Assembly (NCBI GenBank): GCA_021795795.1
Contig: JAJYPA010000109.1
Span: 1-18,907, forward strand
Source: Pseudomonadota bacterium
Lineage (GTDB): Bacteria; Pseudomonadota; Gammaproteobacteria; Halothiobacillales; Halothiobacillaceae
DNA length: 18,907 nt
Reading direction: 5' to 3'
Made by a program: the position numbers and the translations under genes. This document shows positions 12,766-18,907 of the stretch, in pieces. The first letter of the stretch is position 1; every line of letters begins with the position of its first letter. Under the pieces are notes generated by a model. It did no database searches. It was not told where the DNA came from and saw only the letters and a program-made list of their open reading frames with translations.

Positions 12766-13287
12766 TCATTTACCTGTCTGACCGAAAGCCTTGGCCTGCT
12801 CCCGATACCACCGCTGAAACTCCACCACCATCAGCGTCGTCTGCGCCGATTCCTCGGCTAATTGGTTGCAGGCGGCAGCGCTGGCTTGCTGTCCGGCAGC
12901 AGGTAGAGCGTCGGCGGGGGCTGCATCAGTTCCGGCGGCAACAGCGGGAACTTCGGGCACTGGGCCGGAATGGGTTGCGGCGTGGTGGCGCACGCGGCGA
13001 GGAACGCGGGCAAGCAGATGGCGGCGATCCGCCACAATCCTGGCTTTCTCGGTTTTAAATTCATTCGAAATCTCCTGGTTGATGGTGGATTGATGGGTGG
13101 TGACGGCAGCGACCTGCGCGGCTTGCTTGGCAACTGCCTGGGCTTGCGCGGCCTTCTCGGCATCCCATCGGGCCGTGATGTGCTGCTCGCCATAGCGGTA
13201 GCCGCCCGCGAACACCACCAGCGCGAGGAAAGTCACGCTGATCAGCCGCCAGGGCAAAAGCTTCAGAATGTCGAGGATGGGCAACAT
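12766..13287 (-). CDS. Rz-like i-spanin
   Basis: Inner-membrane spanin subunit of 173 residues for the final step of lysis, joining with the lipoprotein spanin to disrupt the outer membrane. A single N-terminal membrane helix (about 14-29, LISVTFLALVVFAGG) is followed by a long helical, alanine- and glutamine-rich periplasmic domain that should form a coiled coil (about 40-95), then a proline/alanine-rich part and a helical end. The start at 13287 overlaps the preceding holin-like gene by 1 nt (TGATG). A longer reading upstream would cover two other genes and is rejected. A second gene is nested inside it in another frame, the classic Rz/Rz1 layout of lambda. Confidence 0.85.
   Translation of the reverse strand: MLPILDILKLLPWRLISVTFLALVVFAGGYRYGEQHITARWDAEKAAQAQAVAKQAAQVAAVTTHQSTINQEISNEFKTEKARIVADRRHLLARVPRRVRHHAATHSGPVPEVPAVAAGTDAAPADALPAAGQQASAAACNQLAEESAQTTLMVVEFQRWYREQAKAFGQTGK
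12858..13064 (-). CDS. Rz1-like o-spanin lipoprotein, nested in the i-spanin gene
   Basis: Outer-membrane spanin subunit of 68 residues. It has a short basic N-terminus, a hydrophobic signal and a lipobox L22-A-A-C25, so the mature lipoprotein is about 44 residues and rich in proline (at least ten prolines), as expected for Rz1. ATG 13064 is preceded by AGGAG at 7 nt. The gene lies completely within the i-spanin gene in a different frame. The position, lipobox and proline content together make the call firm. It acts with the i-spanin across the periplasm after the endolysin has cut the cell wall. Confidence 0.87.
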   Translation of the reverse strand: MNLKPRKPGLWRIAAICLPAFLAACATTPQPIPAQCPKFPLLPPELMQPPPTLYLLPDSKPALPPATN

Positions 13288-13520
13288 CAGGAACCTCCCG
13301 GTTCGGTCTTGGCCTTCAATCCCAGCGCCGCTCCTCCGGCGGCAAGCGTTGCCCCCAGGCCGATGCCGAATGCCTGCATGTCGAAGGGGTGGCCTTGGCC
13401 GACCACCGAATAGATGGCGAGCCCCAGGAACACGACAACCCCCTGCGCCCAGAGCACGCGCCCGACGTCGAAGCTCTCGCCATCCGCCGTGGTGAAGCAA
13501 TCTTTCAGCAACTTCATCAT
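13287..13520 (-). CDS. Two-TM holin-like small membrane protein
   Basis: A 77-residue protein with two likely membrane helices (about 22-41, VLWAQGVVVFLGLAIYSVVG, and 50-68, a glycine/alanine-rich helix) joined by a short loop, and a charged C-terminus with KAKTEP. The size and topology fit a class II holin or antiholin, and it is located between the endolysin and the spanins. ATG 13520 overlaps the endolysin stop by 4 nt (ATGA). A reading 29 residues longer lies inside the endolysin gene and is rejected. A second holin-like gene is found at 14526-14774, so one of the two may be an antiholin or a separate factor. Confidence 0.7.
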   Translation of the reverse strand: MMKLLKDCFTTADGESFDVGRVLWAQGVVVFLGLAIYSVVGQGHPFDMQAFGIGLGATLAAGGAALGLKAKTEPGGS

Positions 13521-13966
13521 GCTGTTCTCTCCTCGTTGAACTCCGCCTCTTCGGCCAGACGGCGGTGCAGGAGTCCGGCCAGCACCCGCCCCGCATCCCG
13601 GTCCCACAGCGGAAACTGCAGGGCGGCCGCCGCGAGATTCCCGGCGTTGAGATCCTCGAGCATCGTCGATCGGGCGAAGGCGCCCGCGCCCAGGTTGAAG
13701 ACGAAGTCCACCAGCGCGTCAAACTCGGACTGCTTCAAGAGGACGCTCACCAGCCGGTTGACCGCATCGGCGGCCGCCTGGATGTCCTGCTCGAGCCAGA
13801 TCTGCGCCTGCTCGGGCGTGCAGGTCATGCCCTCGTGAACACCGTGGGTGTGGCCGTAGCCGATCGTCCACACGCCACCGGTATCGGGATAGGCATTGAG
13901 CCGGCAGCCCTCGAAGCGCTCGGTAAGTTGGAGCCCGGCTTTGCTGTAGGTCATGGGCGGGTTCAT
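13517..13966 (-). CDS. GH24 phage endolysin (T4-type lysozyme)
   Basis: A muramidase of 149 residues that cuts the glycan chains of peptidoglycan. The catalytic triad of the T4-lysozyme group is present with exact spacing: E19 in RFEG, D28 in YPDTGG and T34 in VWTIGYGHT (E-8-D-5-T). No signal peptide or SAR membrane segment is visible at the N-terminus, so it should depend on a holin to reach the periplasm. ATG 13966 overlaps the PLD-like gene stop by 4 nt, and its own stop overlaps the next start by 4 nt. Confidence 0.93.
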   Translation of the reverse strand: MNPPMTYSKAGLQLTERFEGCRLNAYPDTGGVWTIGYGHTHGVHEGMTCTPEQAQIWLEQDIQAAADAVNRLVSVLLKQSEFDALVDFVFNLGAGAFARSTMLEDLNAGNLAAAALQFPLWDRDAGRVLAGLLHRRLAEEAEFNEERTA

Positions 13967-14529
13967 TTCTTATCCTCCGCGATGGATTTCTGATACTGCG
14001 GCTCGTGGGCGCTGACCCAATCCCACAGGCGATCGAACGCCTGCTCGTAATACCGGGCGAGCGCGTCCGATTCGGTGAAGCACAGGTCATTCAACTGCTG
14101 GCTGGCGCTCACCGAGTAGTTCCAGGAGCCGTCCTCGACCATTGCCTTGCCGTCGGGCGTGCGGATCACCGTGGCCTTCAGGTGCACGATCTGGTGGTGC
14201 ACGGGCGAGGTGCCGATGAGGAAGTGCTCGCCATCCACCAGCCCCGCAGCCATGAGCCGCTCGACCTGTGGCGCCTCGGCCTTGCCCGCCGCCTGGGTGT
14301 GGTCGAAGATCACTCGCGCCTCACACCCGGCTTCATGCGCCGCGATCAGCGCATCGAAGAAGGGTTGCAGGGTGCAGCCATAGATCATGGTGCGCAGCTT
14401 CGCCCCTGGCTGGGCGCTGCTCGCCAGAAACGCCTCGAAGGCCGAGAGCCCGTCGGCGTAGGGGGTGATGAGCCGGGTCTGCTCGGCGGTCTCGTGCAGG
14501 ATGCCGAGAGAGGAGAGGATGGCGTTCAT
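13963..14529 (-). CDS. PLD-like protein in the lysis cassette
   Basis: A 188-residue protein of the phospholipase D-like superfamily. The key part is H116-L-K118 in VHLKATVI, followed after a loop by GSWNYS (134-139), which fits a single HKD-type motif HxK...GSxxN. The aspartate normally five residues after the lysine is replaced by arginine (R123). A first half with GCTLQPFFDALIAAHEAG and VIFDH is typical of the fold. As only one motif is present, an active enzyme would need to dimerise. ATG 14529 overlaps the holin-like gene by 4 nt; a longer reading lies inside that gene. It is placed between a holin-like gene and the endolysin, which suggests a role in lysis (membrane lipid cleavage) or in DNA handling at the end of infection. 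Neither is proven. Confidence 0.75.
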   Translation of the reverse strand: MNAILSSLGILHETAEQTRLITPYADGLSAFEAFLASSAQPGAKLRTMIYGCTLQPFFDALIAAHEAGCEARVIFDHTQAAGKAEAPQVERLMAAGLVDGEHFLIGTSPVHHQIVHLKATVIRTPDGKAMVEDGSWNYSVSASQQLNDLCFTESDALARYYEQAFDRLWDWVSAHEPQYQKSIAEDKK

Positions 14530-14774
14530 TTGATCACCCCGTGTCCGTGAATGACGCCCCAGATCACGGCGATGCCGCTGCCAACGACCGACAGCCACAT
14601 GACGACCCGCGCGCCGAACTTGGCGGCGAGGAAGGTCTGTTTCATCTCGTTCATCTCCTCCGAATGCTTCTGGTGGAAGGCTTCGATGTAATGTGCGAGA
14701 AGCCGGAATTCGGGCGACTCGATCTTGTCGATATCGGCGCGCAGGCTCTCCAGGGTTTGCTGGATGTCGGTCAT
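14526..14774 (-). CDS. One-TM holin-like membrane protein
   Basis: An 82-residue protein with a helical, charged N-terminal half (ESLRADIDK ... EEMNEMKQ, probably a coiled coil) and one membrane helix at about 56-75 (VVMWLSVVGSGIAVIWGVI). This topology resembles XhlA-type or class III holin-like proteins. AAAGGAG at 14781-14787 is the ribosome site. It is the first gene of the lysis cassette and starts only 20 nt after a strong terminator. The four genes downstream overlap one another or abut. Its exact role (holin, antiholin or holin-associated) is open. Confidence 0.68.
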   Translation of the reverse strand: MTDIQQTLESLRADIDKIESPEFRLLAHYIEAFHQKHSEEMNEMKQTFLAAKFGARVVMWLSVVGSGIAVIWGVIHGHGVIK

Positions 14775-14794
14775 GTCATGCTCCTTTCAGACGT

Positions 14795-14816
14795 AAAAAA
14801 ACCGCCCGATGGCGGT
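14795..14816 (-). terminator. intrinsic terminator after the tail fibre gene
   Basis: On the minus strand ACCGCC - ATCG - GGCGGT is a perfect 6-bp stem directly followed by seven T residues. It stands 26 nt beyond the tail fibre stop and 20 nt before the first lysis gene. The stem and T-run are a textbook rho-independent terminator. Because there is no space for a promoter between it and the next ribosome site, lysis genes must be reached by read-through, antitermination or a promoter within the fibre gene. Confidence 0.9.
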
Positions 14817-14841
14817 CGATGGTGGGATTGCGGGGTGGCCG

Positions 14842-15933
14842 TCAGTAATGGGCGCGGATCACGTAGCCCTCCAGGGTGATGCGCTCGTTGGCGGCGGCTG
14901 CCTGGGCGCGGAGGGTGAGCGTCTGGCTCTGTGAGAAATCCACCGCCAGGCCGCCGGCAAGCGAACTGCTGTTGAGCGCGTACATCTGGCTGCTGATCGC
15001 GCCGCGATTGATGATCCACCAGTGGCTGATCTGCGGGCCGGTGGTGAAGGCATTGGCATCGATGCGGGTGGCGCCCACGTACCAGGAGGTCGTCTTGCCG
15101 TTGGAGGACGACGTGCCATCAAAAAATACCTGACACTCGAGCGATCCGTTGGCCGACACCGATCCTGCTGGAATCGGGATGGATGCCATCACCACGTCGG
15201 TCGCGACCGGCGTCACAGTCGGCGTGCCCAGTCCCGTGGCATAGGGCAGTTGGATGGTGAAGGCGGTCGCGCTGTCGACGGAAAGCACCTTGCAGAACCC
15301 GGACACCCCGCTCCCACCCGACCAGGCGACATAGACATCGGCGCCCACCGCCGGCGTTGCCGTCAGCCCGTGCGCGCCGGCGCTCGACAACTGCACATTG
15401 CCGGCGTTGTTCGCAACGGTCGCACCCGTGAAAGTGGCGGCCACCGCGACGAACGAGAGCGGCACCGCGTTTTGCGCCAGCAGGCGCACGCTTCCCGCCG
15501 GTTGCAGGTTGCCGGTGATGCGCTCGTCCGTGATCATGGCATTGGTGATGCCGCCCACCCCGGGTTGCAGCAAGACCTGAGCGATGGGCAGATATCCTGA
15601 CGGAATCGCGGGCGCCGTGGGTGTGGCGCTCTCCGTTCCGGTGACGGTCGCGATCACTCCATTTCCCGCATCGATCACCACCCGGTCGATACGCGGGTTG
15701 GACACAGGGGCGGTAATGACGGCAGTGCTTTGCGCGGCAACCGGCACGACGTTCCCCCAGGACAACCGCGCGCCCGCACCGACCAGAACCGTCATGTTCG
15801 GCGTTGCCTGCTGGCTGGGCGCGAAGGCTGCGGCCAGACGCGCCATCACGCTGCCGTTGCCGTCGATGGCGGCCTTGTAGGTGGTCGAGTCCTGGGTCGT
15901 GAAATCGGTCGGTAGAAAGCTTGCAACCGGCAT
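14842..15933 (-). CDS. Phage tail fibre or tail appendage protein
   Basis: A 363-residue structural protein, probably exposed at the tail tip. The N-terminal part (MPVASFLPTDFTTQD..., to about residue 130) resembles the attachment domain of tail proteins that ends in ALITDERI-like motifs (here NAMITDERITGNL). The rest is rich in Ala, Gly, Thr and Ser with beta-type repeats, typical of fibres that bind surface glycans or proteins. No enzymatic motif is visible. AGGAG at 8 nt before the start at 15933, which lies just after the stop of the tail tip gene. It is the last structural gene and is followed by the terminator at 14795-14816. The family name is not certain, the phage role is well supported. 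Confidence 0.75.
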   Translation of the reverse strand: MPVASFLPTDFTTQDSTTYKAAIDGNGSVMARLAAAFAPSQQATPNMTVLVGAGARLSWGNVVPVAAQSTAVITAPVSNPRIDRVVIDAGNGVIATVTGTESATPTAPAIPSGYLPIAQVLLQPGVGGITNAMITDERITGNLQPAGSVRLLAQNAVPLSFVAVAATFTGATVANNAGNVQLSSAGAHGLTATPAVGADVYVAWSGGSGVSGFCKVLSVDSATAFTIQLPYATGLGTPTVTPVATDVVMASIPIPAGSVSANGSLECQVFFDGTSSSNGKTTSWYVGATRIDANAFTTGPQISHWWIINRGAISSQMYALNSSSLAGGLAVDFSQSQTLTLRAQAAAANERITLEGYVIRAHY

Positions 15934-15942
15934 ATCTTCTCC

Positions 15943-18618
15943 TCAGCTATCGAGCGTGACGTGGAATTCGGAGAGGCACGGCGTGCCCTGCGCGGTGTTG
16001 ATGACGACCTGTGCCTCGATGAAACGGGCGGTGACCAGGCCGTTGCCCCACGGGCTGTAGCCGCTGAAGGCGACACCGTCGGAACTGCTGCTGATCCGGA
16101 GTTGCGGCTGCGCCACCCCGCCCGGAATCGGCAGCGTGCCGGCAAACGCGGCCCAGGCCCGCACGGTCTTGACCGAACCCAGATCGAGTACCGTTCGTGA
16201 GGTGAACGAGCAGGTCGGGAAGGGATTGGCCACCAGCGCATCGAAGGTATCCCACCCGTCGTTCGCCGTCGGGCTTTGCCCCTGGGGGATAAGCTTGCTC
16301 GTCCAGTGCTCGACCATGCCGGTCAAAGTGCCTGGCCACTGTGGTCCACAGTCGAGTGTTGCCTGCACGGTGAGCGTATCCGTGACGGTGAAATCGAGCC
16401 GGGCTGGTGCCGAGTAATTCCCCCCCGAATCCTGCGCCGCCAGCAGGAAGACCCAGGCGCCGGGCGGCATCTGCGACGACGCGTAGGAGGTCTGCGTGAT
16501 GCCGGCGGCGATCAGGACGCCGTCGTTCCAGTTGGCGGCATGGCCCTGCGGCACGTAGCGCAGCTCATATCGGGCGCTGTTGATAATGGATCCGATCCAG
16601 GTGAAATCCACCGTCGCACCGCTTTGCGCGACGGTAAGCGCGGAGGGCGCGGGCGGCACGCTCAGTTGCCCACCGACGGTGAAAGCCACCGCCGGCACCT
16701 GCGCGATGTCCTGCACGGCGACAGCTCCCGCATTGAAGGCCACGAACTTGAAGTAAAGCGTCTTGCCATTCAGGGTCGGGTTGTACGGATAGCGGAACAG
16801 CGTCCCGTCGCACAGCACGAAACGCGCACCCGCCGCGACCGTGCCCTGGTCGGCGCTGTAATAGAGGCCGCGCAGCATGGTATCGAGCGTGTAGGTCGAT
16901 GCTGCCGTGAGCGTGGCGTCGCGCCATGCGAGGAATTCGTTACCCACCAGGGATAGCGTGCCGTAGGTCAAGAGCGTGGCCTGGCTAACGCTCACGAGCG
17001 TGCCACGGCTTGCCGACAGATCCACACCAACCGTATTGCCGGTGTCGAGCACCCCGGGGGACGCGGAGGGTGCTGCGCCAAGGTTGGTCGTCGTCACCCC
17101 GCAGGTCGAATTCCCGTAGATCACCCCGATCGGCTGGTAGCTCACATCGTCGTAGCTCATGTAGATCTGCGAGCCGGCATAGAGCGGGTCGAGATTGGTC
17201 ACCGCCATCCAGATCTCGTTGCCGCCGGCGGTGGCGGCAGGCGGCGCCGGAAAGAGTGTCGCGGCCGACAGCCGGGTGGGGGCCGTGCCCAGATTCGGGA
17301 TGTAGCCCGAGGCGGCCTGCGTGTCGTAGGCGAGCGAGGTGTAGAACGCCGGGCTGTACTCCTCGGCGGTGATGGTCAAGAGGCCGCTCGCATCCTCCCC
17401 GATCGCGGTGATCAACACCGGCGTGTGGTCAAGCCCGAGCAGGGAGTCGGTGATCGTCACCACGTCCATGGGTTCCAGCAGGCAATAGCGCGGCGAGAGC
17501 TTGAACCGGAAGGTGTTGAGGATGTAGAGCTCGCGCAGCAGGATGGCTTGCGCCACCTGTTGGGCCACCGTGGGCAGGCAGATCGAGTGCAGCGTGACGG
17601 TGGGTTTGGTGCGCACGCCGAAGGTCTCGATGGCGGACTGGTCGGTCACCCGTGCCGGTTCCGGCGTGTATTCGTTGGCGCGATCGAGGTATTCCACCGA
17701 CACGTCGTTGTAGGCGTCGGCGCGGCGCTTGCGGGTGACGATGACGGGATCTTCATGACCCGTGACAAGAAAATCATCGTCGCCGAGGTCGTAGACCGGA
17801 CTGGCTGATGCCAGGCTACCGTAGGGCACGATCTTGAGCGTTTTCTCGGACCAGAAGGCGCCGGCATTGGCCACCAGCAGCCAGTCGGCGATCCAGTCGT
17901 GGGCCGCGCGCTGGGTCGCCACCGCCGGGCTGATCAGAAGTCCGTTGTTCGCGCACCAGTTGCGCAGCGCCGCGAGATCGCCCAGGAACGACTGCGGAGT
18001 CCAGGCGTTGGGGAAGACGGACAGCACGCCGTAGTAGGGGTTGCCCAGGAAATCACTGATCACGTCGGCCGGATTGGCGTCCTGCGTGCCGGGGCTGATC
18101 CGGGCACCCTCGACCTCGAAGAGGTGGTTGCCGAGCGAGCCGTTGCTGCCCAGGTCATAGTTGGCGAACGCCGCATAGGCGCTGCCGGCGTATCCCAATG
18201 CCTCGGTCGGATGCGCCGAGGTGATGTATCCCCAGGGCGTCTGCGGATAGGTGCCGGGAAAGATCGTGAAGCCGACCGCCGCCGGGTTGGCGTAGGACAC
18301 GTGATTGCGCCAGATGCGCGAGACGCCGGCGACCGGGCCTTCGGCCAGCAGGAAACAGACCGTGGCCGAATAGGTGTAGGTGGTGGTCGTGACCGAACCG
18401 CCCCCGCCGCCGCCCTTGCCGCCGCCGGTACTTTGCGAACTCGTGTGCGGGTGGACCCGCCAGTCGGTGTAGTACATGAGCGTGGGCGACACGCGCGCGG
18501 TGCCGTAGACGATCGGCACCGGCTGGCTGTAACCGGTCTTCTGGATCTGCAGCCCGGCCAGCACCGGGGTCTGCCACCCCGAGGGCTGGGGCTTGTTGCC
18601 GCCGAAGAGCCCGCTCAT
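15943..18618 (-). CDS. Phage tail tip / host-specificity protein (J-like, Phage-tail_3 type)
   Basis: An 891-residue protein at the tip of a long non-contractile tail, likely a baseplate hub and receptor-contact protein. The N-terminus has QKTGYSQPVPIVYGTARVSP, typical of this group, then a loop with a run of glycines (GGGKGGGGGG, about residues 66-75). A central region with DDDFLVTGHEDPVIVTRKRR and LLEPMDVVTITDSLLGLD matches phage tail proteins of the J / GTA-like class. A fibronectin-III-like part follows (about 640-730, PPAPSALTVAQSGATVDFTW). A beta-rich C-terminal domain ends the protein. I chose ATG 18618 because it overlaps the previous gene stop by 4 nt; a longer reading of 53 residues overlaps the peptidase gene and has no tail-like sequence. 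Confidence 0.82.
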   Translation of the reverse strand: MSGLFGGNKPQPSGWQTPVLAGLQIQKTGYSQPVPIVYGTARVSPTLMYYTDWRVHPHTSSQSTGGGKGGGGGGSVTTTTYTYSATVCFLLAEGPVAGVSRIWRNHVSYANPAAVGFTIFPGTYPQTPWGYITSAHPTEALGYAGSAYAAFANYDLGSNGSLGNHLFEVEGARISPGTQDANPADVISDFLGNPYYGVLSVFPNAWTPQSFLGDLAALRNWCANNGLLISPAVATQRAAHDWIADWLLVANAGAFWSEKTLKIVPYGSLASASPVYDLGDDDFLVTGHEDPVIVTRKRRADAYNDVSVEYLDRANEYTPEPARVTDQSAIETFGVRTKPTVTLHSICLPTVAQQVAQAILLRELYILNTFRFKLSPRYCLLEPMDVVTITDSLLGLDHTPVLITAIGEDASGLLTITAEEYSPAFYTSLAYDTQAASGYIPNLGTAPTRLSAATLFPAPPAATAGGNEIWMAVTNLDPLYAGSQIYMSYDDVSYQPIGVIYGNSTCGVTTTNLGAAPSASPGVLDTGNTVGVDLSASRGTLVSVSQATLLTYGTLSLVGNEFLAWRDATLTAASTYTLDTMLRGLYYSADQGTVAAGARFVLCDGTLFRYPYNPTLNGKTLYFKFVAFNAGAVAVQDIAQVPAVAFTVGGQLSVPPAPSALTVAQSGATVDFTWIGSIINSARYELRYVPQGHAANWNDGVLIAAGITQTSYASSQMPPGAWVFLLAAQDSGGNYSAPARLDFTVTDTLTVQATLDCGPQWPGTLTGMVEHWTSKLIPQGQSPTANDGWDTFDALVANPFPTCSFTSRTVLDLGSVKTVRAWAAFAGTLPIPGGVAQPQLRISSSSDGVAFSGYSPWGNGLVTARFIEAQVVINTAQGTPCLSEFHVTLDS

Positions 18619-18907
18619 CGCATCCCCCACGGATCGAAGAAGCGCACCGGGCGTTGCGCCAGCGCCCCCATCGCGGCGTTGCCGATGACGACCATGTTTT
18701 CCGGGGCGTAGGCGTGGATGATGGCGGGCCAGCCGGTGATGATCGCCGCGTGGCTGTAGATCCGGCCGAACTTCCACAGCGCGATGTTGCCGGGTGTGGG
18801 CTCCGCCACCTCCGCTGCATACTGCCGGATGCCTTCGAGGTAGGTCTCTTCACTGCGGTGCAGCATGATGTCTCGGGCGTAGCGCGGGATCGCGATGGAT
18901 GCGACAT
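18615..18907 (-). CDS. NlpC/P60-type phage tail peptidase, partial (5' end outside window)
   Basis: Only the last 96 residues are visible; the beginning lies beyond the right edge. The fragment reads IPRYARDIMLHRSEE, then a P-GNIALWKFGRIYSHAAIIT stretch with the likely catalytic histidine, and ends RPVRFFDPWGMR. This is the C-terminal half of the NlpC/P60 cysteine peptidases carried at the tail tip, which open the cell wall during DNA entry. The catalytic cysteine would be upstream and cannot be seen. Its stop overlaps the start of the tail tip gene by 4 nt, the usual gene order in siphovirus late regions. Confidence 0.82.
   Translation of the reverse strand, partial: VASIAIPRYARDIMLHRSEETYLEGIRQYAAEVAEPTPGNIALWKFGRIYSHAAIITGWPAIIHAYAPENMVVIGNAAMGALAQRPVRFFDPWGMR

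Noticed and set aside
12766..13722. A 318-codon open frame on the minus strand covering the spanin region
   Set aside because: Its first 145 codons overlap the holin-like and endolysin genes in another frame and have no protein-like character; the real spanin starts at 13287.
15943..18777. A longer start for the tail tip protein, adding 53 residues
   Set aside because: The extension lies inside the NlpC/P60 peptidase gene and is rich in Arg/His, as expected of an out-of-frame reading. ATG 18618 overlaps the previous stop as ATGA.

Overview
The window comes from a high-GC Gram-negative bacterium, most likely a member of the Pseudomonadota. The outer-membrane spanin pair (Rz with nested Rz1 lipoprotein) requires a Gram-negative host. 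Base composition and the phage proteins would fit a beta- or gammaproteobacterium, but no housekeeping gene is present to settle it. The window has two halves that face each other.

Left half (about 242-12641, plus strand): a composite defence operon of eight genes with junctions of at most 11 nt or short overlaps. In order these are a BrxR/CapW-like winged-helix-WYL regulator; an HsdM methyltransferase; a half-length, single-TRD HsdS; a 390-residue HNH/zinc-type putative restriction endonuclease that may be BstXI-like; a full-length type I HsdR; a small TIR protein with a C-terminal membrane helix; a ThsB-like TIR protein; an unrecognised 176-residue protein; and a 1130-residue protein with a PLD-like (HDR) motif that I place tentatively in the VPA1262 family. 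A promoter and an imperfect palindrome lie upstream of the regulator, so the whole unit may be under one repressor. Base composition is patchy. GC falls inside hsdM, stays low through hsdS and the endonuclease gene, recovers in hsdR, falls again over the TIR genes and rises in the PLD gene. This suggests assembly from modules.

Right half (12766-18907, minus strand): the end of the late region of a siphovirus-type prophage. In transcription order it holds an NlpC/P60 tail peptidase (cut by the window edge), a large tail tip/host-specificity protein, a tail fibre or appendage protein, a strong intrinsic terminator, and a tightly overlapping lysis cassette. The cassette contains a one-TM holin-like protein, a PLD-like protein, a GH24 endolysin, a two-TM holin-like protein, the Rz i-spanin and the nested Rz1 o-spanin. 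The two halves converge on a strong hairpin at 12649-12686.

At the far left (15-46, minus strand) is a degenerate tmRNA/tRNA 3'-end-like stretch with no RNA body attached. If it is an attachment-site remnant, the defence operon is cargo at the end of the prophage, between the lysis genes and the att site. The most novel element is the TIR-TM / ThsB-like TIR / 176-residue protein / PLD-protein cassette: it carries a Thoeris-type TIR but no recognisable ThsA effector, and it sits in the same transcript as an R-M locus with two nucleases.
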